A stretch of 64,000 nt of DNA from the NCBI GenBank assembly GCA_030681795.1, contig JAUXRG010000067.1:1-64000 (forward strand). Direction: 5' to 3'. The notes beneath the pieces are model-generated. The model saw only the letters and a program-made list of their open reading frames with translations. It had not been told where the DNA came from and ran no database searches. The position numbers and the translations under genes were made by a program. Source of the DNA: Rubrivivax sp. Its GTDB lineage: Bacteria > Pseudomonadota > Gammaproteobacteria > Burkholderiales > Burkholderiaceae_C. Each line of letters opens with the position of its first letter. The first letter of the stretch is position 1. This document shows positions 17,166 through 25,523 of this stretch, one piece after another.

Positions 17166-19492
17166 CATGCAATCTTGAACCGGGCCACCGAGGCCCTTAG
17201 TTCCTCGGCGGTGCGCGACAGTTCGCGCACCATTTGCGCGGTCGAACGCGTGCCTTCGGAGGTCTGCTCGGTCACCGCGAAGATGTGCTGGATGTTGGTC
17301 GCCACGACGTTGGCCGACTGCGCTTCGCGCAGGGCCTCGTCGGAGATGCGGCCGATGAGGTCGCTCAGCTCGCGCGTCACGCGGTCGATGTCGACCAGCG
17401 CGGTGCCCGCGGCGTCGGACAGCCGCGCGCCTTCCACCACGCCCTGCGTCGAGCGCTCCATGGCGCCCACGGCGTCCTGCGTGTCGGTCTGGATCGTGCG
17501 CACGATGGCGGCGATCTGCCGCGTGGCGTCGCCCGAGCGTTCGGCCAGGCGCTGCACTTCCTCGGCCACCACGCTGAACCCGCGGCCGGCCTCGCCGGCG
17601 CTCGCCGCCTGGATGGCGGCGTTCAGCGCCAGCACGTTGGTCTGCTCGGTGATGTCCGAGATGAGCTCGGTGATCTCGCCGATTTCCTGCGAGCTTTCGC
17701 CCAGCCGCTTGATGCGCTTGGAGGTTTCCTGGATCTGGTCGCGGATGGCGTTCATGCCGCCGATGGTGTCCTGCACCGCGGTGAGCCCGGTCTCGGCCGC
17801 GCGCAGCGACTGCCGCGCCACCTGGGCGGTTTCCTGCGCCTGCGCGCTCACGTCGTTGATGCGGCCGGCCATCAGCAGCACCGATTCGCCGGTCTCGCGG
17901 ATCTCGCGCAGCTGCTCGGTGGAGGTCGCCAGCAGCTCGGTGGAGGTCTGCTCCACCTGTTGCGTGGTGTCGGTCACGCGGCCCACCGTGCTCTGCACCT
18001 GGGCGACCAGCGAGCGCAACTCCTCGACCGTGTAGTTCACCGAGTCGGCGATGGCCCCGGTGATGTCTTCGGTCACCGTGGCCTGCTGCGTGAGGTCGCC
18101 TTCGGCCACCGTCTGCAGCTCGTTCATGAGCCGCAGGATCGCCGCCTGATTCGCGTCGTTCACGCGCTTGGCTTCCTGCTCCTGGCGCTCGGCTTCCAGG
18201 CGCTGCGCGTCGGCCACGCGCGACCGGCTCGTCTGGTCGAGCACGAACAGGCGCAGCAGGCCGGCGGCGCCCGCGGCCAGCAACAGCCCCGACAGCACGC
18301 CGGCCAGCAGGCGCAGGCCGCCGAAGCCGCTCTCGCCGGTGAGGCCCGTTTGCAGGCCGTCCAGGCCGCGGCGCAGGGGTTCGGAGTCGGTCACGATGGC
18401 GGTCTGCGCTTCGCGCGCGGCCACCAGGCCCTGCAGATTGCCCAGGATCGCGCCGGCCTCGGTGCGTGTCTGCTCGTACTGCTGCAGCAGTTGCTGCAGC
18501 TTCTCGCGCGCCTGCGGCTCCTTGGTGCCAGGCAGGCGCAGGTCGGCGTTGCCGTTCATCACGCCCAGGCCGATCTCGCGGAACGAGTTCAGGTCCTTGC
18601 CGAGCAGGAACACCGCTTCGGCGCTGACGCCTTCGGTGGTCAGGAACTCGTTGGCGCTCTTGCCGATGCGCTGCGTCAGCATCACCAGCTGGCCCACGGC
18701 CGAGAGCTCGGCGGCCGAGGCGCCGGCCTGCAGCTTGAGCGAGGAGACCGTCTCGGCCGTCTCGAGCAGGTCGGCACTCTGGCGATTGATCGCCCGCAGC
18801 GCCTGGCCCACCTGGGTCAGCGTCTTCTGCTGGCCGAGCACGGCGGCGGCATTCTTCTCGGCGCGGTCCACCAGCGGCAGCAATGCCGTGATCTGGTCCT
18901 GCAGCCCGGCCGGCGCCGCGGCGATGCCCCCTTCGCCGGTCTTCAGGCTGCGCACGTTGCGCGCCAGGATGTCTATGCTTTCCTTGACTTCGGGGAAGGA
19001 TGCCGCGTTGCCGACCAGGGCCTGCGAGACCGATTTGGCCAGCCGCTGCGACTGCGTCGTGGCCTGGCCTGCGGCGGCCACCTGCCCGGCACTGCGGCTG
19101 GCGCTGTTGACCGCCACCGCGGTGGTGAGCAACACGCCGATCAGGCCGGCGGCGAACAGGGCCATCATCGCGCGCTGTTGGCGCAGGATCGGCCAGTCGC
19201 CGATCACGGGCAGGCCGCTGTGGACGGCGTCGCTGTCGGCGGGGGCCCCGGACAGGCGGATTTCGTCATATTCCGCCGCCAGCTCCGAAGGCGCGGCCTC
19301 CGAGATGATCGACGAATCGCCATCGCTGTGGCCGGCCGGCGGGCTGAGCGTGCTCTGACCCAGGCGGATGGTGGCCTCCATCGGGTTGGCCGGCGAGGCC
19401 AGCTCGTCGAAGGGCATCGACGCCGAGGGCTCGTGGGTCGCGGCCCCGAGCTTGGCGCGGCTCGCGCCTTTGATCCTGTCAAGGAAGCTCAT
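17165..19492 (-). CDS. pilJ: PilJ methyl-accepting chemotaxis protein
   Basis: Inner-membrane chemoreceptor of the Pil-Chp system, 775 residues. It has a long cytoplasmic N-terminal stretch (1-107, low complexity), TM1 at about 108-129, a periplasmic region with two PilJ-type sensory segments (repeated QRLAK/QRIGK motifs), TM2 at about 405-428, HAMP, and a coiled-coil signalling domain. The hairpin tip [19 protein letters not shown] lies near 620-640, followed by [18 protein letters not shown]. In the known system PilJ senses pilin subunits or surface contact and controls ChpA through PilI. It is separated from chpA by 108 bp containing a family A repeat, and from pilI by 60 bp. Confidence 0.95.
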   Translation of the reverse strand: MSFLDRIKGASRAKLGAATHEPSASMPFDELASPANPMEATIRLGQSTLSPPAGHSDGDSSIISEAAPSELAAEYDEIRLSGAPADSDAVHSGLPVIGDWPILRQQRAMMALFAAGLIGVLLTTAVAVNSASRSAGQVAAAGQATTQSQRLAKSVSQALVGNAASFPEVKESIDILARNVRSLKTGEGGIAAAPAGLQDQITALLPLVDRAEKNAAAVLGQQKTLTQVGQALRAINRQSADLLETAETVSSLKLQAGASAAELSAVGQLVMLTQRIGKSANEFLTTEGVSAEAVFLLGKDLNSFREIGLGVMNGNADLRLPGTKEPQAREKLQQLLQQYEQTRTEAGAILGNLQGLVAAREAQTAIVTDSEPLRRGLDGLQTGLTGESGFGGLRLLAGVLSGLLLAAGAAGLLRLFVLDQTSRSRVADAQRLEAERQEQEAKRVNDANQAAILRLMNELQTVAEGDLTQQATVTEDITGAIADSVNYTVEELRSLVAQVQSTVGRVTDTTQQVEQTSTELLATSTEQLREIRETGESVLLMAGRINDVSAQAQETAQVARQSLRAAETGLTAVQDTIGGMNAIRDQIQETSKRIKRLGESSQEIGEITELISDITEQTNVLALNAAIQAASAGEAGRGFSVVAEEVQRLAERSGDATRQIAAIVRTIQTDTQDAVGAMERSTQGVVEGARLSDAAGTALVDIDRVTRELSDLIGRISDEALREAQSANVVATNIQHIFAVTEQTSEGTRSTAQMVRELSRTAEELRASVARFKIA

Positions 19493-19552
19493 GTCGTCCT
19501 CTTGGTGTGTGCTGTCTGTGCGGATCGTTCACGCGGCGCAGGGCCGGCGTGC

Positions 19553-20080
19553 TCATGCCGCAATCGCCAGGAACTGCTCGTTCCGGGACAGGGCTGCGAG
19601 ATCGATTTCCTGCCAAAGCCGCCCTTCGCTGTCGCGCCACTGCGCGCTGGCGAAAGCGGGCCTGGGTTCGCCGGCTGGCGGCGCGAGCGTCAGCTGATCC
19701 GCCCTGCGCAGGCCCGCCAGGCGGTCCACCAGCACCGCGCAATGCGAACCGAGCGCGCCATTGAAGGCCACCAGGCGCGACTGTTCGCGCACCGCCTCGA
19801 GCCCCAGCGGCGCGCGCAGCCCGAGAAAGGCGGCCAGATCGGCCACGCCGTGCAGGCCGCCGCGCAGGTTGGCCACGCCCATGAACCAGGGCTGTGTGTG
19901 CGACACCGGCAGCATGGCGCCGACGGAGAAGATCTCGCCCGCCGTGGTCAGGGGAATCAGGAACCCGTGGCCGGCGCATTCCACCGCCAGCCAAGAGAGC
20001 ATGCGGACCTCGGTGCGGGCCTGCTGCAGCCGCTGGGCCAGCCGGCCCTGGAGTTCGCGCAACGCTTCGCGGTTGCTCAT
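19553..20080 (-). CDS. pilI: PilI, CheW-like coupling protein
   Basis: CheW-domain adaptor of 175 residues that should connect PilJ to ChpA in the chemosensory array. Conserved parts: the LSWLAVECAGHGFLIPLTTAGE strand pair, the GVANLRGGLHGVADL core typical of PilI/CheW, and a C-terminal DLAALSRNEQFLAIA helix. No catalytic residues are expected. It lies 6 bp downstream of pilH (end 20087) with its ATG at 20078-20080, so the two are probably translationally coupled. PilI rather than a second CheW is chosen because of the fixed order pilG-pilH-pilI-pilJ-chpA. Confidence 0.93.
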   Translation of the reverse strand: MSNREALRELQGRLAQRLQQARTEVRMLSWLAVECAGHGFLIPLTTAGEIFSVGAMLPVSHTQPWFMGVANLRGGLHGVADLAAFLGLRAPLGLEAVREQSRLVAFNGALGSHCAVLVDRLAGLRRADQLTLAPPAGEPRPAFASAQWRDSEGRLWQEIDLAALSRNEQFLAIAA

Positions 20081-20086
20081 GCGGGT

Positions 20087-20452
20087 TCAGTCGAAAGCCT
20101 TGATCTTGGCGATCAGGTCGTCGCTGTTCACCGGCTTGACGATGTAGTCGCGCGCGCCCTGGCGCATGCCCCAGACCTTGTCGGTCTCCTGGCTCTTGCT
20201 CGTGCACATGATGACCGGCACATCGGCGAAGCGCGGGTCGCGCGTGATCGACCTCGTGAGCTGGAACCCGTTTTGCCCCGGCATGACCACGTCCATCAGG
20301 ATGAGATCGGGCTTTTCCTCGGCGAGGCGGCGCATGGCCTCTTCGCCGTTCTCGGCGGTGCGCACGACATAGCCGCGCTTGCCCAGCACGTCCGAGAGGT
20401 GGTGCAGTTCGGTCTTCGAGTCGTCGACGACCAGGATCTTGCGGATCGGCAT
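20087..20452 (-). CDS. pilH: PilH, CheY-like response regulator
   Basis: Single-domain receiver of 121 residues in the Pil-Chp pathway. In P. aeruginosa PilH opposes or drains phosphate from the PilG branch and favours pilus retraction. Receiver landmarks: ILVVDDSKTE (acidic pair), phospho-acceptor Asp in LILMDVVMPGQNG, the Thr/Ser switch in IMCTSKSQETD and Lys in YIVKPVN. I use the ATG at 20450-20452. A GTG one codon upstream (20453-20455) is equally close to the AAGGA Shine-Dalgarno, so the N terminus may be one residue longer. pilG lies 74 bp upstream across a short tandem repeat. Confidence 0.93.
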   Translation of the reverse strand: MPIRKILVVDDSKTELHHLSDVLGKRGYVVRTAENGEEAMRRLAEEKPDLILMDVVMPGQNGFQLTRSITRDPRFADVPVIMCTSKSQETDKVWGMRQGARDYIVKPVNSDDLIAKIKAFD

Positions 20453-20463
20453 CACTAGTTTCC

Positions 20464-20496
20464 TTGGGACGTCATGCTTGGGACGTCATGCTTGGG
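20464..20496. repeat. 14-bp tandem repeat between pilG and pilH
   Basis: TTGGGACGTCATGC occurs twice head to tail (20464-20477, 20478-20491), and a third partial unit TTGGG follows. Each unit holds the palindrome GACGTC. The repeats lie just upstream of the pilH ribosome-binding site. This could be simple duplication or a control site for pilH translation. Confidence 0.85.
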
Positions 20497-20526
20497 CGGC
20501 TTCGGGCGGGCGCTGCGGGCGCGGCA

Positions 20527-20952
20527 TCAGGCCGCGGCGCGGCGAAAGGTCTGCACCGCACGCAGCAGCTGTTCCTTGGTGAAGGGCTTGGTGAGGTATT
20601 CCTCCGAGCCGACCATGCGGCCGCGGGCCTTGTCGAAGAGCCCGTCCTTGGAGGACAACATGATCACGGGCACATGCGCGAAGCGCGGGTTGCGCTTGAT
20701 GATGGCGCAGGTCTGGTAGCCGTCCAGCCGCGGCATCAGGATGTCGCAGAAGACGAGCTCCGGGTCATGATCGTTGACCTTGGCCAGGGCATCGAAGCCG
20801 TCCTCGGCCAGGATCACTTCGTGGCCGCCCTGGCGCAGAAAGATCTCGGCACTGCGGCGAATCGTGTTGCTGTCGTCGATGACCAGCACCTTGGCGCCGA
20901 CCGGTGCCGCTGCCGCACCCCCTGCGCCCGTTTCAGGACCCTGAATCTCCAA
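20527..20952 (-). CDS. pilG: PilG, CheY-like response regulator
   Basis: Single-domain receiver of 141 residues, the output regulator that promotes pilus extension and cAMP signalling in the characterised Pil-Chp system. It has KVLVIDDSNTIRR with the acidic pair, phospho-acceptor Asp in LVFCDILMPRLDG, a Ser switch in IMLSSKDGLFDK and Lys in YLTKPFTKEQ, which is typical PilG wording. The only in-frame start that keeps the receiver whole is a TTG at 20950-20952. It is supported by a GAGGAG Shine-Dalgarno eight bases upstream. The 20 residues before the receiver are Gly/Ala-rich. It follows the rubredoxin gene by 53 bp. Confidence 0.92.
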   Translation of the reverse strand: MEIQGPETGAGGAAAAPVGAKVLVIDDSNTIRRSAEIFLRQGGHEVILAEDGFDALAKVNDHDPELVFCDILMPRLDGYQTCAIIKRNPRFAHVPVIMLSSKDGLFDKARGRMVGSEEYLTKPFTKEQLLRAVQTFRRAAA

Positions 20953-21005
20953 GTGCTGCTCTCCTCAGCGACTCCGGTTCGTGCATTCGGCGCACGACCA
21001 CGGAA

Positions 21006-21179
21006 TCAGATCTGGACCATCTCGAAGTCTTCCTTGCGTGCGCCACACTCGGGGCATGTCCAGTTCATCGAGACATCGGCCCACGCCGTACCCGGCGCGA
21101 TACCGTGCTCGGGGTCGCCGGCGGCTTCGCTGTAAATCCAGCCGCAGATCAGGCACATCCAAGTACTTGGTTCACTCAC
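21006..21179 (-). CDS. Rubredoxin
   Basis: Small one-iron electron carrier, 57 residues. The two Fe-binding CxxC knuckles are CLICG near the start and CPECGARK near the end. Between them are the family residues WIYSEAAGDPEHGIAPGT and W in NWTCPEC. The C terminus KEDFEMVQI is the usual proteobacterial ending. The start is taken as GTG at 21177-21179; the next candidate, ATG directly before the first Cys, would remove the first strand. It is the first gene of the pilG operon and divergent from thiD, an arrangement found across Burkholderiales. Its electron-transfer partner is not in this window. Confidence 0.93.
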   Translation of the reverse strand: MSEPSTWMCLICGWIYSEAAGDPEHGIAPGTAWADVSMNWTCPECGARKEDFEMVQI

Positions 21180-21340
21180 AGTCAGGCGGTCACGTCACTA
21201 CAATGGACCGCGATTGTAGCCAGGCAACTCCGGCGAATTATTAGGAATTGTGAGGACCTACACATCGTTTCTCAGATTTTGCTAGAGGTTCGGCCGACCC
21301 GCCGCACCGCTGCCGCCCCGACCCGCGCCAAGGCCTGCCC
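21180..21340. promoter_or_regulatory. Divergent promoter region, rubredoxin-pil / thiD
   Basis: A perfect 7-bp inverted repeat CTACAAT-N8-ATTGTAG (21198-21204 and 21213-21219) places a TACAAT -10 hexamer on each strand. The minus-strand copy would start the rubredoxin-pil transcript about 27 nt before its GTG; the plus-strand copy would serve thiD. No good -35 box is visible at standard distance on either side, so the palindrome could equally be an operator. The stretch 21231-21290 is the most AT-rich part of the region. Confidence 0.45.
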
Positions 21341-22306
21341 ATGACTCCCGACCCCACCCCGGCCACGGCCATTGAAGAACCCGGCACCGAGCCGCCCCCG
21401 CCGGCCTGCGTGATGTGCTTCAACGCCAGCGACCCCAGCGGCGCCGGCGGCATGGCCGGTGACGTGGCCACGATCTCGGCGATGGGCGCGCACGCGTTGC
21501 CGGTGGTGACGAGCATCGTCATGCGCGACACCGCCGACACCTTCGACCAGCACGAGATCGATGCCGACGCCGTCGCCGAACAGGCCCGCACCATCCTCGA
21601 AGACGTCACCATTTCGGGCTGGAAGGTGGGCTTCCTGGGCAGCGCCGACAACGTCAGCGCGGTGGCCGAAATCCTGAGCGACTACACCGAGATCCCGCTG
21701 GTGTCCTACCTGCCCAGCCTGTCCTGGCTGGAGGATGACCAGCTCCAGCCCTACCTGGACGCCTTCCGCGAACTCATCCTGCCGGCCACCGAGGTGCTGG
21801 TGGGCAACCACAAGACGCTGCAGGATTTTCTCCTGCCCGATTGGGACAGCGAGCGCCCGCCCTCGGCGCGCGAACTGGCGGTGGCCGCTGGCGAACATGG
21901 CACGCGCTACGTGCTCGTCACCGGCGTGATGCTCGCCGGCAAGGCCTCCACGAAGGGCCCGGAGCAGTACATCGACAACGTGCTCGCCTCGCCGCAGGGG
22001 GCCATCACGGGCGAGAAATTCGAGCGCTTCGATGCCGCGTTCATCGGCGCCGGCGACACGCTGGCGGCGGCGCTGGCCGCGCTGCTGGCCGCCGGCAGCG
22101 AACTCGAGCCCGCCGTGAGCGAGGCGCTGTCGTTCCTGGATCAGAGCCTGGACGCGGGTTTCCGCCCGGGCATGGGCCAGATCGTGCCCGACCGCTTCTT
22201 CTGGGCCCTGCCCCCGCCCGAGGAGGGCGAGGATGCAGACGGCGCGATGCCCGAACCCGAGCCGGCCGACCCGAAGGGCAAGGGCGCCCCCCGACGTGTC
22301 CACTGA
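21341..22306 (+). CDS. thiD: Hydroxymethylpyrimidine / phosphomethylpyrimidine kinase
   Basis: Ribokinase-fold kinase of thiamine pyrimidine synthesis and salvage, 321 residues. [16 protein letters not shown] near 29-44 corresponds to the family substrate loop [23 protein letters not shown] and the anion-hole segment [12 protein letters not shown] lie in the C-terminal half, with Asp as the likely base. The first 22 and last 35 residues are Pro/Glu-rich extensions with no domain. It directly precedes hemL (10 bp gap), a conserved neighbourhood in Burkholderiales. The loop wording differs enough from E. coli ThiD that a related pyridoxal or HMP kinase role cannot be fully excluded. Confidence 0.85.
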   Translation: MTPDPTPATAIEEPGTEPPPPACVMCFNASDPSGAGGMAGDVATISAMGAHALPVVTSIVMRDTADTFDQHEIDADAVAEQARTILEDVTISGWKVGFLGSADNVSAVAEILSDYTEIPLVSYLPSLSWLEDDQLQPYLDAFRELILPATEVLVGNHKTLQDFLLPDWDSERPPSARELAVAAGEHGTRYVLVTGVMLAGKASTKGPEQYIDNVLASPQGAITGEKFERFDAAFIGAGDTLAAALAALLAAGSELEPAVSEALSFLDQSLDAGFRPGMGQIVPDRFFWALPPPEEGEDADGAMPEPEPADPKGKGAPRRVH

Positions 22307-22316
22307 GCGCCGCGCC

Positions 22317-23606
22317 ATGCAGACCAACGAAGCCCTCTTCGCACGCGCCCAGCGCGTCATCCCTGGCGGCGTGAATTCACCGGTGCGGGCCTTCCGCGCG
22401 GTGGGCGGCACGCCGCGCTTCATCGCCCGCGCCGAAGGCGCCTACCTGTGGGACGCCGAAGGCACGCAGTACATCGATTACATCGGCTCCTGGGGCCCGA
22501 TGATCCTCGGCCATGGCCACCCCGCCGTGCTCGAGGCGGTGCACAAGGCCGCCATCGACGGCCTGAGCTTCGGCGCGCCCACCGAGCGCGAGATCGAGCT
22601 CGCCGAGGCCATCATCGCGCTGGTGCCCAGCGTCGAGCAGGTGCGCCTGGTGAGCAGCGGCACCGAGGCCGGCATGAGCGCCATCCGCCTGGCGCGCGGC
22701 TACACCGGCCGCGCCAAGATCGTCAAGTTCGAGGGCTGCTACCACGGCCACGCCGACGCGCTGCTGGTCAAGGCCGGCTCGGGCCTGGCCACCTTCGGCC
22801 ACCCCACCAGCGCCGGCGTGCCGCCCGAAGTGGTGCAGCACACGCTGGTGCTCGAGTACAACCACCTGGCGCAGATCGAGGAGGCCTTCGCCGCGCAGGG
22901 CCGTGAGATCGCCTGCGTGATCATCGAGCCGATCGCCGGCAACATGAATTTCGTGCGCGCTTCGGTGCCCTTCATGAAACGCCTGCGCGAGCTGTGCACC
23001 GAATACGGTGCGCTGCTGGTCTTCGACGAGGTGATGACGGGTTTTCGCGTCGCCCTGGGCGGGGCGCAGAGCGTTTACGCCCGGGCTATCCCCGGCTTCA
23101 AGCCCGACATGAGCGTATTCGGCAAGGTCATCGGCGGCGGCATGCCGCTGGCGGCCTTCGGCAGCACGCGCGAGGTCATGAGCCAGCTCGCGCCGCTGGG
23201 GCCCGTGTACCAGGCCGGCACGCTGAGCGGCAACCCGGTGGCCACGGCCTGCGGGCTGGCCACGCTCAAGGAGATCGCCAAGCCCGGGTTCTTCGAGGCC
23301 TTGTCCGCCAAGACGCGCTCGCTGGTGCAGGGCCTGCAGGGCGCCGCGCAGGAGGCCGGCGTGGCGCTGGTGGGCGACAGCGAAGGCGGCATGTTCGGCT
23401 TCTTCTTCGCCAGCACGCTGCCGCAGAACTACGGCGTGGTGATGGCCACCGACAAGGAGCGCTTCAACCGCTTCTTCCACGGCATGCTCGACCGCGGCGT
23501 GTACCTGGCGCCCGCGCTGTACGAAGCGGCTTTCGTCAGTGCAGCGCACTCGGCCGACGACATTGCCATGACCGTGCGCGCTGCCCGCGACACCTTGCGC
23601 GCCTGA
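22317..23606 (+). CDS. hemL: Glutamate-1-semialdehyde 2,1-aminomutase
   Basis: PLP enzyme that converts glutamate-1-semialdehyde to 5-aminolevulinate, the C5 route to heme. The product has 429 residues, the normal size. It starts with the family signature [12 protein letters not shown], then [36 protein letters not shown], the IIEPIAGN strand, DEVMTGFR, and the PLP lysine in [15 protein letters not shown] (Lys270). The C terminus [12 protein letters not shown] is typical. The ATG at 22317 follows thiD by 10 bp. Use of the C5 pathway fits a non-alphaproteobacterial host. Confidence 0.97.
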   Translation: MQTNEALFARAQRVIPGGVNSPVRAFRAVGGTPRFIARAEGAYLWDAEGTQYIDYIGSWGPMILGHGHPAVLEAVHKAAIDGLSFGAPTEREIELAEAIIALVPSVEQVRLVSSGTEAGMSAIRLARGYTGRAKIVKFEGCYHGHADALLVKAGSGLATFGHPTSAGVPPEVVQHTLVLEYNHLAQIEEAFAAQGREIACVIIEPIAGNMNFVRASVPFMKRLRELCTEYGALLVFDEVMTGFRVALGGAQSVYARAIPGFKPDMSVFGKVIGGGMPLAAFGSTREVMSQLAPLGPVYQAGTLSGNPVATACGLATLKEIAKPGFFEALSAKTRSLVQGLQGAAQEAGVALVGDSEGGMFGFFFASTLPQNYGVVMATDKERFNRFFHGMLDRGVYLAPALYEAAFVSAAHSADDIAMTVRAARDTLRA

Positions 23607-23618
23607 GCCCGCCGCGCC

Positions 23619-25007
23619 ATGCATCTTCACATCCTGGGCATCTGCGGCACCTTCATGGGGGGGTTGGCCGCACTGGCCCGCGAAGCGGGCCACCGGGTCA
23701 CCGGCTGCGACGCCGGCGTCTACCCGCCGATGAGCGACCAGCTGCGCGCACTGGGCATCGACCTCATCGAGGGCTTTGGCGCGGATCAGTTGGCGCTCGC
23801 GCCCGATGTCTTCGTGATCGGCAACGTGGTGGTGCGCGGCAACCCGCTGATGGAGGCCGTTCTCGACGCGGGTGTGCCCTATACCAGCGGCCCGCAGTGG
23901 CTCGCGGAGCATGTGCTGCAGGGCCGCCATGTGCTGGCGGTGGCGGGCACGCACGGCAAGACCACCACCACGGCGATGCTGGCGTGGATCCTGGAGGCGG
24001 CCGGGCTGCAGCCGGGCTTTCTGGTGGGCGGGGTGCCGATGAACTTCGGCGTCTCGGCGCGGCTGGGCTCCCTGAAGGCCACCGTCGCGGGCGGCCCGCG
24101 CAGCGCCTTCGTCATCGAAGCCGACGAGTACGACACCGCGCTCTTCGACAAGCGCAGCAAGTTCGTGCACTACCGGCCGCGCACCGCCATCCTGAACAAC
24201 CTCGAGCACGACCACGCCGACATCTTCCCGGACCTGGCGGCCATCGAGACGCAGTTCCACCACCTCGTGCGCACCGTGCCGTCGCAGGGCCGGCTCGTCG
24301 TGAATGCCCGCGACGAGGCCCTCAAGCGCGTGCTCTCGCGCGGCTGCTGGAGCGAGGTGCAGCGTTTCGGCACCAAGCGCGAGGAACCCGGCGGCCTGTG
24401 CGCGCGCGGCGAGCCGCAGGCCTTCGACGTGCTGCGCGGCAGCCTCAAGCTCGGCCAGGTGCAATGGGACCTGCTGGGCGAACACAACCAGATGAACGCC
24501 CTGGCCGCCATAGCCGCGGCCGAGCATGTGGGCGTGGCGCCCGAGGTGGCCTGTGCGGCATTGGGCAGCTTCCAGAACGTGCGTCGCAGGCTGGAGCTGC
24601 GTGGCGAGGCGGGCGGCGTGAAGGTCTACGACGACTTCGCCCATCACCCGACGGCCATGCGCACCACGCTGGCGGGCCTGCGGCGCAAGCTCGGACATGG
24701 CCAGCGCATCCTGGCCGTCTTCGAGCCGCGTTCGAACACCATGAAGCTGGGCGCCATGAAGGCCCAGTTGCCGTGGGCGCTGGAAGAAGCCGACCTCAGC
24801 TTCTGCCTGCAGGGCCCCTACGGCTGGAGTGCGCTCGAGGCGCTGGCCCCCCTGGGCACACAGGCCGTGGTGCACGACTCGGTGGAGGCCCTGGTCGCGG
24901 CCATCGCCCGGGCCGCGCAGCCCGGTGACCATGTGCTGTGCATGAGCAACGGCGGCTTCGGCGGCATCCACGACAAGCTGCTGGCGGCGCTGGGCGCGCG
25001 CATCTAG
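23619..25007 (+). CDS. mpl: UDP-MurNAc : L-Ala-gamma-D-Glu-mDAP tripeptide ligase
   Basis: Murein-recycling ligase that joins recovered tripeptide to UDP-N-acetylmuramate. Mur-ligase architecture: an N-terminal Rossmann domain (LGICGTFMGGLAALA), the ATP-binding GTHGKTTTTAML near 110-120, EADEYDTALFDKRSKF with the catalytic acidic residues, NLEHDHADIFPD, LGEHNQMNALAA and YDDFAHHPTA near the C-terminal domain. The GTFMGGLA start and FDKRSKFVHYRP identify Mpl rather than MurC. Length 462 residues, as expected. It follows hemL by 12 bp, so thiD-hemL-mpl probably form one transcript. Confidence 0.95.
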   Translation: MHLHILGICGTFMGGLAALAREAGHRVTGCDAGVYPPMSDQLRALGIDLIEGFGADQLALAPDVFVIGNVVVRGNPLMEAVLDAGVPYTSGPQWLAEHVLQGRHVLAVAGTHGKTTTTAMLAWILEAAGLQPGFLVGGVPMNFGVSARLGSLKATVAGGPRSAFVIEADEYDTALFDKRSKFVHYRPRTAILNNLEHDHADIFPDLAAIETQFHHLVRTVPSQGRLVVNARDEALKRVLSRGCWSEVQRFGTKREEPGGLCARGEPQAFDVLRGSLKLGQVQWDLLGEHNQMNALAAIAAAEHVGVAPEVACAALGSFQNVRRRLELRGEAGGVKVYDDFAHHPTAMRTTLAGLRRKLGHGQRILAVFEPRSNTMKLGAMKAQLPWALEEADLSFCLQGPYGWSALEALAPLGTQAVVHDSVEALVAAIARAAQPGDHVLCMSNGGFGGIHDKLLAALGARI

Positions 25008-25523
25008 CCGCTTTGCGCGGCGCCTGACCGAGCCGGGGGCAGCGAAAAGCGGGTTTGAATTCCCTCTCCCCCCGCACGGCCTGCGCGTAGAGGTCGAACA
25101 ACGACTGGCGTGGCCAGCGCGAGCAGGCTGTCGGTGTCCCGGGACAAGCTCGGCAGGGTGGTCACGGGCGGGCTCCATCGCGCGTGGACCAACGCGTTTT
25201 CCGGGATGTCGGGTTTGACAAGTCGGCGTTGTGGCAGGCGCACAGCAAGTGGCACAGCCCGCAGGGGCCTGCGCTGCGGCGCGCATGATGCTCATCGGCC
25301 GGGACCCCCCTGGGCCGGGCCCTGGAGTCGATGCGAGGTGGCGCTGAAACTGAATTAGGATCGGCAGGAGCGGATGCGTCGATGCTTGGAACTCGCGCGA
25401 ATTCGCCTGCCTGTTTGAGGCGCATTGCGGCGACGAAGCACCGGAGATTCGGTCTTTCGTCTCCTGGCTGCGGCGCCGCGGGCCTGGGCGCCGGGGGGCG
25501 CGATCAACGACTGAGGTCTATCG
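25008..25523. other. 516-bp intergenic stretch without a recognised gene
   Basis: Short open frames on both strands (for example 25004-25255 minus and 25162-25425 minus) show no family motif, no convincing start and no ribosome-binding site. Base composition is patchier and less GC-rich around 25190-25230 and 25340-25470 than in the flanking genes. TTGACA at 25215-25220 matches a -35 box, but no -10 follows at proper spacing. The GAGG Shine-Dalgarno of the next gene lies at 25513-25516. The region may hold the promoter of the large kinase or decayed sequence. Confidence 0.5.

Noticed and set aside
10226-17200. Open frame of more than 2,300 codons on the plus strand opposite chpA
   Set aside because: It is an antisense shadow caused by high GC and strong third-position bias of chpA. 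Its translation is Gln/His/Arg/Gly-rich without any domain, while the minus strand carries clear Hpt, CheA, CheW and receiver motifs.
21180-21340. TPP riboswitch in front of thiD
   Set aside because: The conserved CUGAGA and ACCUGAUC-type core segments are not found in the leader.
22377-25295. 972-codon minus-strand frame opposite hemL and mpl
   Set aside because: No motifs, composition typical of an antisense frame, and it spans two well-supported plus-strand genes.
25008-25523. Gene or insertion-sequence remnant in the gap before the giant kinase
   Set aside because: No transposase motif, no terminal inverted repeats and no target duplication could be seen; small frames lack starts and conservation signals.
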